This document shows, one piece after another, positions 1-12,600 of a stretch of 64,000 nt of DNA (its first letter is position 1; each line of letters opens with the position of its first letter). The notes under the pieces were generated by a model that saw only the letters and a program-made list of their open reading frames with translations, did no database searches and was not told the origin of the DNA. The stretch is from the NCBI GenBank assembly GCA_964247055.1, contig OZ176057.1:744001-808000 (forward strand), in the 5' to 3' direction. The stretch is from Paragordius varius (lineage: Eukaryota > Nematomorpha). A program made the translations under genes and the position numbers.

Positions 1-269
1 ACCAAAAGATAAATTCTATAAGTTTAATCTTATTGAAAAAAAATAATATGATTATGAAATTATGATTTTATATAAACAAATAATTGTGACCCAATCCGAT
101 TTTTAGCTTTGATGAGCTATCATTATATTTGTATTTAAACTTAAATTTGTGTAAACCTTTGCAGTTTTTAATTGCCAAAGCCGTACTATTTGGAAAATAC
201 CAAATATATTGTATTCATTAAATAATACCACACTAAATATATATCATAACGCTTAGATAATTTAAATGC

Positions 270-302
270 TGCTTGCAGAGGCATTTGTGTCGGACACCCC
301 TG
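270..302. repeat. hAT-type terminal end, orphan
   Basis: The block ends in GTGTCGGACACCCCTG at 302. In reverse complement this is a CAGGGGTGTCCGACAC start, typical of hAT elements and like the hAT-type ends at 50791, 48162 and 55642 in this window. No matching opposite end was found upstream, so this is probably the right edge of an element that began before the window or has decayed. The AT-rich sequence at 1-270 and 303-1050 holds no gene that I can support. Confidence 0.4.
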
Positions 303-1049
303 ATATTAGACATTTTAAATAAAAATCAACTTTTTTTGGATATTTAATTTTTAATGTATAATTTGGTATAATATATTGTAATGATGACCAACTTGAGTTT
401 TTGACATTTATTCATTGTGCATATTATGTATAAATATATATATATGAAGAATCTCAAGATTTAAATAGCAAAACTTATGAAAGTGTTTATATCAAAACTT
501 ATGAGACAATAGGGAATCATGAATATTTATACAAAGATAACTTGAAAATTTAAAAATTTCCATATCTATTAAAACATAAGTAGACAGAATAATTATTTTA
601 TCCTTCTCGCGTTCTTATGGCGTAATCTCTAACCTTGATGGCAAACAATGGCTTATTTCTTATAACAAATAATTTTATGTCTTAAAGTCAAAATTAACAA
701 TCCATTAACTTTTGGGGTAGTTTTATATCATAGAGCGATTTAAACTTTGAACATCTTAAAAAGTATTTAGAAAATAATATAATTAACTTAAAAAAGCTTT
801 CAGGCTACATTTTACCAGCAAAAACATGATATACTTTTATTTTAATATTGGCTATTCGTTTCAATCGTGTTTTCAAGGTGTATTAATTTTAGTCTCTAGA
901 AGTCTTAAAACTGTAAAAAATATAATTTTTTAAGGTGAACTAACAAAAAGTAAAAAGATAATAAAGTGTTAAAGGTGTATATAATATGCGTATCCGCATC
1001 AATACCTGAATATTTCTATTTATTTTTACTAAAATTAGTTTTTTATTAT

Positions 1050-3050
1050 AATCTATATATTTATAAAAATGGAAAGTGGTGGCTTTGTGATCTGTTTCCG
1101 GAAAACCGGTAGACCCTTTCAAATCCAAATGTCGAAAAAATATAATCATTAATGAATGCCCCGACAATAGCTTCGCCCTTTTTTTAATTAGGCCCCCAGT
1201 TCGGGTCCACCCCGTGTAAAAAACGGTTTTTTTTGAAAATACAAGTGCACAAAAATCGTGTCTTTAAGACAATTTTCTGGGAAACGTGTTGGACCTATCG
1301 ATATCAAATATGATTTTTTTTAACTTATTTTTGATTGCGCCGAACATGGTTGGGTCACTTTTTCAATTTAGGCCCTACCGCTCCGTAAAATGGCACTTTT
1401 TTAAAAAAAATATCCACAAAAATAATTTTTTGAATCTATTTTTTGCCCAAAATATGACACCGTAAAAATTCAATCAAGATTCCAGGTTTTCCCGGTTAAA
1501 AGGCAAAAATTTTAGTCAAGCGTTTCTATAATGATAGCTGTTGGGTAAGGAGATACCCGCTAAAAACTGACTCGTGTTATCGAAATAGCGTGCCTTTGGG
1601 GCCAAATCTCAGAAAACCTATCAGGCCATAAGAGTTCAATCCGTGATTTAAATATTACCCGTAAAAAGTCAAAAATTTATGTCGTAGGATTTTTATAGCG
1701 GTTAAATAGGCCCTTTACGCCCTAAAAAATGCGCCACCATAGAATAATTTTTTTGAGGCCATTCCGAAAACTAATGAGAGCATATGGAATCAATAATGAT
1801 TCCAGGTATTCTCCGTAAAAAGGCAAATTAATCAAGCGCTTTTTTGTATCAGCCTTTGGGTATGGAGCTACCCGCCTAAAACTGTGCCACCATATCGAAA
1901 TTGCGTTGTTTAGGAATTATTTTTCAGAAAACTTATCAGGCCATATAACTTTAATAAGGGCCTGAAATATTACTTGTAAAAAGGGAAAAAGTTAAGTTGT
2001 AGTTTTTTAAAATTAGCTGTTAATTAGGCCCTTTATGCCCTAAAATATGCGCTATCATTGAACTATTATTTAGTTTTGAAGCCATTCTTCCACAAATCGT
2101 TAAAAAGATATGGAATGAATGATGATTTCAGGTATTCCCCTATAAAAGCAAAAATTTTTATCGAACTTTTTTATATTGTGGGTAGCGGGCTACCCGCCTA
2201 CAATTACGCCAGCATATCGATACAGCCTGACTTTCGAGGCAAATTTAAAAAAACTTATCAGGCCATATGAGTTCAAGCAGGGATTTAAATATTACCCGTA
2301 AAAAGGTAAAAATTTAAGTGGAGCTGTTTTATTACATTACCTACTAATTAGGCCCTTGCCCTGAAAAATGCGCCACTATATGACTTTTTGGTTTTAAGGC
2401 AATTTTTCGAAAATCGAGCATATGGAATCATCCAGGTATTCTTCTGATTAAGGCAAAAATTTTAATCAAGTGTTGTTTCCCCCCAGGTTAGGGGGCTATC
2501 CGCGTAAAACTGCGTCACTATATCGATACATCATGCCTTTAGAGCCAAATTTCAGAAACTAAGGGAGGAATCCAGAAATCCAGATATTCCCCTTATAAAG
2601 GCAAAAATTTTGCCTAATGCTTTTTTTATACCTGCTCCTGTCAAGGAGCTACCCGCCAAAAACTGCTCCACTATAGAGAAATGGCTTTGTTTTTTGGCTA
2701 ATTTACAGAAAATTTATAAAGCTATATGAACTCATTAAAAGGCTGAAATATTACACAACTAGGTAAAAATTAAGGTCATGCGTTTTTTATTAGCCGCTAA
2801 TTTGGGGCCTTTATGCCCTAAAAATACGCCATCAATACGATTATTTAGTATTGACGTATTTTTCAAAAACAAATATTTGCCCTATAAAGGCAAAGAATTT
2901 AACTCAGCACTTTTTCCATATAGGTTTTTGGGTAGGGGTCTACCGGTTTAGTATATTATATTTATCTAGCACATATATTTTTAATATGAAAATTAAATTA
3001 TTTTGGCTCATCTTGAGAGTCGTACCAAAAATAGGGATTATATACCTATA
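1050..3050 (+). repeat. R1 dispersed repeat, copy 1 (array of ~160-bp monomers)
   Basis: The first ~400 bp match the copies at 27.5, 41.6-43.1 and 53.4 kb almost word for word, with landmarks such as CGGGTCCACCCCGTG and CCCTACCGCTCCGTAAAA. The rest is a tandem array. The boundary motifs TAGGCCC (1370, 1706, 2025, 2350, 2810) and GGTA.GGAGC (1545, 1862, 2190, 2485, 2650, 2935) alternate about every 160 bp, so two diverged monomer types (A, B) alternate as a ~320-bp dimer. Short open frames inside differ between copies and look non-coding. The coding capacity and class of the element are unknown. Confidence 0.75.
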
Positions 3051-3574
3051 ATCATATGCAGATTAGAAAATTCATAATGATTAGCAAGATTTATTTATTT
3101 CATAGGTACTATTTTTAAAGTTTACCTAGATCGTGACATTTTATGATAACAATTAAATATTTTATTTTTATTCTGACATAAACGGATTAACAAAAATCGA
3201 TTCGGTTGAAAGTGGTTATTTATAAATGACTGAAAAAATCATTGGTCAGAGATTAGTGAAATTATATTATAGGGCAATATTTTTTAACAGAACAAAGGAT
3301 GGGATATAAAACTAGTCAAAGCTAAGACTTTTGCGGTATAAAGAAATTAGTTAAAAAATGCGCCATACATTTGCCAGCTGTTTGTTACATGCTTTGGCAT
3401 TTATTTTTCTCATATAGTGTTTTGATCCCAAAATTTTTTCGTATTCTAAAAGCCCATTACCTAATATATATACCTCGAAATAAAAACTGTAAGCCTAAAA
3501 TGGAAAATTAATATTAATGCTGTCCAATTTTTTTGTATGTATTAGTTATATATATAGTCATTTTTGCTATTTAG

Positions 3575-6500
3575 ATATACACCGGCTTATTGCTCAGTGG
3601 CCATATGTCTGATATGGTTATCCTCATTCTTGATCTCAAGTGCCTTTTTTGTTATGGTAGAATCAAAAAATGATGTATCCCTACTTAAACCTGGTAAAAG
3701 TGATACAATCTTTTCGCAAAGTAATAATGAGAACAAAATTTTCAAATACCCACCCAACTCATTTTTAAATGATGGGCCAGCCCAATTTATTACAATCATA
3801 AATGGCAATATGACATACCGTTATTTTATTCCTAAAGACACAGCTAAAACTGACCTAAAGCATAAAATATTTATACGACCATTAAAAGTGTCTCAGAAAT
3901 CAATGGGCTTAATACCAAATTATTCGATACCAATGATGAATTTAGATATAACTAAATATAAGATAAATAATATAACTTTTTACCCTCCTTGGATACCTAG
4001 ACACATTTATGTTAAATCTGATGATATTGGTTGGTATCCTGATTACTTCAAACCCAATCAAGAATATGATGTATTCACTAATCAATTCTCTGACCAATAC
4101 TCAGGTAATACACAATATTTATCTTAAAACACTTAAAGCTTGTTGGTTTGAATATCAGTTTTTAACTGGTGGATATATTAATCACGCAGTTCTGTTCCTT
4201 ATTATTTAAAAACTATATTTTATATCATAAAACCACTTTGTTCACTAACAAAATTATGAGAAATCAATAATTTTTACTCAACAATGGTTAATATTCGTGA
4301 ATTTTAATAAAAATTTAAAATAAAATCACCAATAGATTAACTATCTAAAAGACTGAATAAGTTACCAAAGTTTGGCGCTAATTGTCTCTGTTGACCTTTA
4401 AAATTTTAATTTTTTATCGATGATGTTTTAGAAATAGCAGAATATATTTTATCGAAACAGTGGTACCAATAATATATGTTAAAAATCATATTGTATATTT
4501 TATTAAATATATATTCTATCCCTCCAAAATTTTGCTATTATATTTTAAATAGTGTTTAAGATAATTAGATGTAGTTTAAGCGTTGAGTTAAATTTATGTA
4601 AAGTTATTACAGGCCTGGAAAGCGGTAAATTAGATCTTTCCCAAAGCGCAGAAAAATATATTTCGCATAAATATAATCTATTTATTTTGTTAAACAGAAT
4701 ACGAAAACATAGAACCACAAGATACTTCTATGTTTATTGGTAACCCACATAAAAATTGGGAGAACAACAAAAATATATTGAAGAAATCTAACATAAATAG
4801 TGTAATCAGCCATGTTCTACCATATCTTACAAATTTCTCGGGCCCGAATTTCATAAATGAATACGTATCTCACATTAATAATAATTCTACTTTTACGCCA
4901 TTAAATGGTTCCGAATATATATTTGAATCAGATGGAAATAACACTCAACCGCAGCTTGCTAAACCGGCAACTCAAATCAATTTTATTGATAATAAAATAA
5001 AAATTATTTCAAACGTGGTATATAACCGTAATACTTTACCATTAGGACAACAACGCATTCGCATTCCGATGGGTAATGCGGAGTTTTGCGCTTTTTCTGT
5101 CATACAAAATATTTTCTACCTGGTGTTTCAATTAACACTTGGGTGTACCTTACCCCTGATAACTGCTATGGGCCTTTACTTTTCCATGATTAAGACTTTG
5201 TGGAGAACTCGTGATGACATAAAAAGGGGAACCGCTGATTATCATCAGAATGGAGATTTCCATATTTTGGGATACGTTCATCGGAAAGCTAGGAATGATT
5301 TTTCAAGTGATGGAAAACCAAACCATAGTTATCCAGGTAAAGTGGAATCAAAAAGATTTACCATAGCAATTCCCTTTTTGACGGCTCATCATATTCCACA
5401 AATTCAGAATCTTGAAAATGCGTTTCAATACCACACAGCTACAAAACCTTTGTATCAAAAAACGGAAATTGGCCAACATGCTACTACCATGCCCACTGTA
5501 TTACCTTTAATCGAAAAAAGTTTGGATAGTACCGAGGAGTTGTCTAAACCAGATCTAACATCATCAATGGGTTCATCGCATTTAAGTTACAAAGAAAAAA
5601 CTAGTCGCATTGATGGGTTAAGTAAGCTTCAATCATGCCAAAAATCAATCTATATGAATGCGCTTACAAAATCCCACACAGGCTCACAAAATATTCTTCT
5701 TCACCAAATTAATGATCCACCACCTCTACTTCAAAAAGAAGGGTTTCCCAAATTGAAGGATGATATCCATTTACGAACACAGAGTTGCGGTGAAATTGAA
5801 TTAGCCAAAGCTAGAAAAAAATTTATACAAAGTAAACAACAACACAGCGTGCAGAAAGATTGGGAAGATTTGCCCAAAGAGCAAAGAAATGGGCACATAA
5901 GTGTCAAAAAATTGTGGGTTAAGCAAAACTCAGTAGAAAGTATATTAAATGATACGGAAAAAAGTGACATCCAAACACAAAACACATCCAAAAACAGAGA
6001 TAAAAATTTAATTCCCTCCCCATTAGTCATTTCTTCTGATGGTTTAAACCATTTCGGGTTATTTAACAGTCCAACGTTATCGCATCATCATAATAAAAAT
6101 ATTATACCAGCATCTCCAAATTATTCTGGTACAGGTCGTCACCAATCCGAACTAAATAAAATTAGGCGAGAATCTATCACTAATCGAAAGAATAAAAAAG
6201 CGGTTAAAATGTTGGTAACTATTATGGGTATGTACATGTTTTGTTTCATCCCCTTCTACATTCTAAGTTTGGTGGAGTTTTTACAGAATGTCAGTATACC
6301 CAAATATGTATATTACTTACACAACTTTTTAACACTCACGAGTCATTGGGCAAATTTATTGATTTACATAGCGTATTCCAAGAGTTTTCGAAAGGGTCTG
6401 GCATGCGTTCTCAGATGCCAATGTAAAAGGGTTCGATTAGGGAGTACTAGGGTTCAAAGTCCCTTACATCCTTTACATCGACACACGAAAGATTTGGGCA

Positions 6501-6793
6501 AAGTTAATGAGCAAAAAATAATAAATTATACAGTAACGAAATCGGGGAAAAAAATACCCGTCGTTTTATCTGATAATTATGGGATATTAAACCATCAAAA
6601 GTATCAACAATATACATCAAATAGGCGACATCATCATCATCCTCATTTTAACAATATATTAGTGCATGACAAAAACACCCCTAAACATTTGCTGTTTGAT
6701 AATCATAGATTTTTCAATTCAAGTACCAATGACAGTACAAGTTCTGGAAAATTTAGCATTGCCACCAAACATAACTCAGAAAAGCAAAATTAA
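3575..6793 (+). CDS. Rhodopsin-family GPCR, 5'-partial (TM4 to C-terminus)
   Basis: Two exons, 3575..4104 and 4698..6793, join in frame. The first ends TCAG|GTAATA in phase 1 and the second follows TAAACAG, giving ...QYS-E-YENIEPQ. Exon 1 opens in the third base of a codon with a TM4-like helix (AICLIWLSSFLISSAFFVM, Trp at the usual TM4 place). Exon 2 carries the ECL2 cysteine (AEFCAF, ~5090), TM5 (~5110-5200, with LPL), TM6 (~6190-6270, CFIPFY), TM7 (~6315-6385) and helix 8 (SKSFRKGL). TM1-3 must lie in upstream exons, which I did not find in 1-3570. ECL2 (~280 residues) and ICL3 (~330 residues, polar) are both very long, and the TM7 NPxxY motif reads NLLIY. FRKG after TM7 suggests a peptide or amine receptor of class A; the ligand is unknown. 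An AATAAA lies about 35 bp past the stop. Confidence 0.82.
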
Positions 6794-7111
6794 TTATTTT
6801 TATAGATAATATGAAAAAAATAAATCTAGTCAAGTGTGTCTTTTTTTTAATTATTTTAAACGTTGTTCATGCATGTGTAAGTGACATTTTAAGTAGCCAC
6901 TGAACTAATTTATTAAATAAAAAAACTATTATAATGAATTTTGCTTGAAAAGAAAGATAGAGATTCTTCTTGGTATATAAGAATTCCGTATAATGTTTAA
7001 TTATTTTAACGTTTCCATTTTGTTTTTCTAAGTGATAAAATTCGATCCTTAGGGGTTTTTTAACTTAGAGATAAATATTTAGTGTGATTTCGGGATTTCC
7101 TTGCCTAACAT

Positions 7112-8536
7112 AATGTGACCAGATATTTTGAATTTTGACGCGATACTTTGCCTGTTTTTAACCATCGGTGTGGTATATAACAGAGTTTCCACAAAAAATA
7201 TTCAGATGAAATTATAGAAATATATCAGGATTATTATAATGCTTTTAGTTTTAACCTTTACCAGTTATTAAAGAAAGTTATTTACACTTTTGTAGAAAGT
7301 GATCAGCATAAAAGTACAAAAGGGCGCAATTTTTTCAAATATGCTTTATAACAAAAAATATCACTAAAATATAACACAAAAAACATATAAAAAGCAAAAC
7401 AATATTTTTAAAAATTTTAAATTTTTATACGTGGGCTCTGAAAGTCCCAATTTTTTGGCTCTTTTAAAATGGACTGTTCTCTTAAAAAACGCAAAAATTC
7501 CGACATTGTGCAATAATTTATATATACTTAATTTTGATATCAACTATATATATTTTTAAAAAAATGCATGCTTTCATAAATTTAATTTTTAGCCAAATTT
7601 TGTTGAAGCGTACTTCATATTATTTCAGCATGGTGGAAACGATATTAACGGTTAAGATGTTATAACACTATATATATATAATTCGATAATGCTCAACATT
7701 TTTCACACTCAGAATTTTGATTATATTCGTTTGTTTTCAAATTTATGTCAAATCAAATTGTGTTTTTACAAAAATTCACCAAAATTTGCAACCAAGCAGA
7801 CTTTTAATTTAAAATTCTGAACCTATAGTAATGTGGAACATCATCAAATTATTTAGAAAAAGGGTTTTATTATATCTTAAAGCGTATGCCGTTTCCAGCA
7901 TGAAAATAGTTTGTAGTACGCTTCAACGAAATATTCAAATTTGTTTATGCAAAAAAATAGGAAAACTAATAAAAATTAAAGTTTAGGAATAAAATTAAGA
8001 AATATCATACCTCCCACCTAATGAGTATAGAAAACATAAAAACTCTTAATTTTTTAATCCGAAATAATAGGTTATTTCGAAATCAAATTCCATATATAAT
8101 AAATTTTATATAATATGTTATATCATAAATTTATTTTGTTTATTTTAAATTTTGAGGCACCTCTTTTTGCGGAAGCCCTGAGAGAAAGAGCCATTGGCCT
8201 GAATATTACGGTGGAGTGGGATTGTTTCCACTGCGCGAAAGGCTCCAATCCTAAGTTTGTATAATTCGAGCAGAAAATAAAATATTAACCAATTAAAAAT
8301 AGGCCTATCTAAGTTTTTTACCGTAAAATAAACCATTTCTATACAAATTATGGGGTTATTTTGACAGAGGATACTATATTAAATTCTAAAATATTTTTTA
8401 GAATAAAACGTAATTAATATATATTTATAAAAAATAAATTTAATTTCAAAAGCAGTACAAAAGTGGGCGCAGTACAGGCGCAGTTTTATTGAAAACCCAG
8501 TACTGTACTGCGAAAAACAGCCTATCTGGTCACATT
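7112..8536. mobile_element. Mutator-like DNA element remnant with 10-bp target duplication
   Basis: The ends are inverted: AATGTGACCAGATA at 7112 and TATCTGGTCACATT ending at 8536. The flanks repeat as TGCCTAACAT (7102-7111) and CGCCTAACAT (8537-8546), a 10-bp duplication with one mismatch. A 9-10 bp duplication is typical of Mutator-like elements. The interior holds a foldback core (about 7500-7960) whose arms share the motif GTTGAAGCGTACT and which has a second copy near 57.2 kb. No transposase was recognised; the 63-residue frame on the minus strand at 8145-8336 matches nothing I know. Confidence 0.55.
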
Positions 8537-8760
8537 CGCCTAACATATTCATTCACCAAATCTTTCATAAACACACACCCTTATTTAGTTAGTTAATTAT
8601 TAGTTTAATTGAATATTCTGCATTACTAGTTTCATTTAACATCTTATCTACTTTTTTAGGTAAAGCTTACCCTAAATCCATTATAAAATATCTTTTATTA
8701 ATTTTATAATGTGCCAAATATTGTAAGTATGAAATCCAAAAACCCTACCTAACTCTCCGC

Positions 8761-8807
<47 letters not shown>

Positions 8808-9624
8808 TCTTTGATGAGAAGATCAGATATGAAACGGTTCCGGCATAAATTCATTCATTAGTGCTATTATAACCGAAAGACTGTCTTTAATCACAACTGA
8901 TATAGAAATTTTTTTGACAACATATACTTCCTAGAGATTAGTTTTAAACCATAAATAACTGCATTCATAAGCAAAATCGATTTTTATTTTGCTCTCGTCA
9001 AGTTACTGTTTTCTGCGAAATTACTAATCAAAAAATGTTAACCCACTCTATTGATTAGTTTTAATACGATTAAAAATCTCAAAATATCTTGTAATATTTA
9101 TATGCTTAAACTATTTATTTCGATGATTTTTATCAGGTTAAAATTTAAAGTTACCGTGGGCATAAAAAATGAGCAATTTTCGCAGGTAATTCGTCCGAAA
9201 TTTGGTCAACAGATAATTTTGTTTAAAATAATTTAGTATTGATAATTTATTGTAATAATATCAAAATGGTAAAATTAAATAATCTAAATTAGTGATAAAT
9301 ATACAATTTTTACATAATTTAAAGTTGTTTGGCTTGTGAAAAAAGGCTGTTAGATATTAAAGAAAATATATATACATACATATCAAATTGTGATTTAAAA
9401 ATACATTGTAAAATAAATAATTTTTTACACCAATATCAAATTTTTAACAAATTATTTTTTTCCAAGCATGAGGGGTGGCATAGGGGCCATAGTACTGTGT
9501 TTTCCTTTAATGTTGTACACAAACGGAAGTAAGAATTGCAATGGATCAATAGTCACCTATATAATAGATAATATTACAATTTTAAAATATTAAGTCCAAC
9601 GAATCTTAAAAATCTTTCAAAGTT
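8537..9624. other. Gene-free AT-rich stretch with a (TA)n run
   Basis: A perfect TA dinucleotide run occupies about 8764-8802. Nothing coding is supported here. The far end probably contains the 3' untranslated region of gene A, which is transcribed from the opposite strand; an ATTAAA on the minus strand lies near 9507. Confidence 0.5.
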
Positions 9625-12600
9625 CTAAAAAAATGTTAAATGTACAGGTTTTTCAGTTGGTTTAGGTAATCCAAAAGCAGTGTTTGCGTCGTTACTGTTT
9701 CCGTTTGATTTTGATATTTTTTGACCGATTTCATCATACTCACCTGATTGCATTCTTAATTCATTGGCTTTCATTTGCAGTTTAATGGGTAAAGGTTTAC
9801 CTAATTATATGGACATGGAAATTTTAGAGATATCAGAGTTACCATCATAATTAAAATAATATAAACACTATTTAACAGTTTTGGCTGCATATTTGTAAAA
9901 GTTTTAAATGCTCAAATATATCAAATACCCTTGTAGGCCCTTATGAGTTCCGCGGGATTAGATGGATAGTCATCCTCTGCCAAACTATCATCATAATCAT
10001 AGGATGTTGGGTACAATCCGACTGAATTGAGTCGATTGAGATATTGATCGACTTGCTCACTTTCACTCAAACCCCCTGGAAGACTAGGGTTCACGCCCCG
10101 ATATGGATTGTAATATGGATCAAAATACGGATTTCCAGATTGCCCACCATTTAAACCTGCGCCACCCGACAAACCACCGCCTCCTGTCTGGGAATCGGTA
10201 GAACCAGCATTCAGGTTTCCATTTGCACTGGGTTGAGCATCAGCTAAAGCTGACCCCAAACTCGCAACATCTGAGGGCGATAATCCTGTTTCTAGCATCC
10301 CCTTTGTTTCAACACGGATCGAATTGTCATCATCGGATTGCTAACAGGTTTATGATTATATATGTGGGAATAAATAATATATGTGGTTTAATAAATGTTA
10401 AGTAAGAACATTCATCTAATAAAATTTAAAAAATATAAATGGTAGTAGGACTTGTGATTACTCGCTTGCCCAGGGCTGACAGTGATAATGAATATGCCGT
10501 TTCGGGGTTCAAACTCTAACATTACACACACACAAACACACAGAGTAAGAATCCGGCGCCCTACCTACCCTACCATCACACCTTTAATTTTAATTGAAAT
10601 ATACCTTCCTTAATGTAAATTAACCTGAACATAAACGTAAATGGAAAACTCAATAACTATTATTTACCCTTCCACCATATAAAGCAGAAAGCCAATCTGG
10701 TTGATGGTTTGTTTTACGTCGACTAAGCTCATATCGTGATTGACCATTAACTATGGCGGCTTGATCGCCAGGAATAAAGATAGTCCCATCTGGCTGAGCA
10801 TTACCTGATTTCCTAAGCTCATCGCTTTGCGTTTTCCATTTTGAGGCTAAATCTAATGCCATGAGGTAGGCGGTTTGATCAAAATTCTTTTTTTCTGGTA
10901 ATATATAGAACATTTAATATAACGAACCAATTAACTGAATTTCAGATTTCTATAGCCAATATTTTATTTTCAATTGTATACTTGACCCTTCTTCGAAACC
11001 ATCAATGAAAGCGTCTCCAACCATTATGGGGTCCTGTGCAGTTTGTGGTGCTGTGTCCACTGAAGATAGTTGTTTTACAAGCCCTTCGCTATGATCTGTA
11101 TGCCCTACTTTTGATTCTTTACGCTTTTCAGCTGTATCAGAAGCTGGTAGGTGATTGCTATGTTCTGACTCTGTTTTAGATGGACTTTTTGTTTCAATGT
11201 TTCGTTTCTTTTTGTTAACTTTTTTGAGATAACTACGGAGCATGCGAGAAATGCGTGGGTCAAAATCATCTCCCCTCGAGGATTCTTGACCAAAACCAGC
11301 CGATTTCAGGCTTCTAGAAAGTGCCGGGTCAACGTAACCAGCATCAGCGGCCAAAGATACTGGAATACGATGGTGATCTAGGCCCTTCCCTTTTTTAGCA
11401 ATCTTTCTCCTATTACCGATAGAGCCACTGTTTATATCCTCATTATCTAATGCCTTCTCATAGAAACCCTCTAAAACGGGTACACCCTCCATAAAAGGAT
11501 CCATATTCAAATTGTGTGAGGAGGAGCTGAAATCATTCATTTCCTGACCTTTGAGCGCTTTAGCCACATGTTGGGAAAATGCTGAACTCAACGAATTTCC
11601 ATTCCTACTTTGACCTGGCGGAGACCGAATGTTGGCAATTGGGTCAGATAGCCCTGATACGTGAAGTGTTGGATCACGTGCACTTTGCATCAAATTTGGT
11701 GCGGTACACATTGGGCAACCGTTAGCACCTAGGGATTATTTATAACATACGAGCATTAATATATAAGGATAATTCAAATTTTGATCTTTCAATTGCCATT
11801 AGTTTTTAATAATTCCAATAAATAATAATATTAAAATTATCATTCGCCTATATTCAGAATAAATTATATTGAGCTCCGTATATCAAAATGGGTCAGGCTT
11901 ATTGTATCAAGATAACTTCTTAGAAATTGAAATGCTAGCTTTCTTTTGACAAATTAAAATACCAATGTAAAATAAAAAATTATATCTCATACTTAAGCAA
12001 CATTTCTGGCTTCCTGGACATGAGAAATCATGGAGACAAGAGCCCCCACAGTTGGGTATGGGTATAGTGTAGGCAACCACGTTGATCAATGGGGAAGCTG
12101 TTGCTATTGGCTGTAATGGAATACTGTAATTTAGCGTTGAGGTAAATTGATCTTGCAATGTAACACTGGGGCATGTACCAGGTTTGATAGCTGTTTAAAA
12201 AAGCACATTAAAAATGTCATATTAATAAAACGTAATAACTAATATTTTAATCTAAAAACAATATTTTATCCTTAATACTTTATCTTATTATAATAATTAC
12301 GATTGTGAAATACATATTTGAGTTTTACCAATTTAGAGTTCTATTCATCGTTTTTCAACCCAAAACAATAAGGGATATAAAAGAAAATAAAGCTTTATGA
12401 AATAAAGTTGCCTTTAATAAAATAACTTTATCTTCTAGTTTTTACACCTTTTTTTCTTTATAACTTCAATTTAAAAAGTTAAATGCAATACCATTACAAC
12501 ATTGGTTAACGATTCCATTGTTAAGTCTGATGGGGACACAACGGAAACCTGAGCCACAGTCATTGAAAGATGTATTAGTGCGGCATGTAAGTCCAGCAAT

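Noticed and set aside
8145-8336. 63-residue minus-strand frame with better GC content
   Set aside because: It lies inside the Mutator-like element and matches no family I know; too little evidence to call it a gene.
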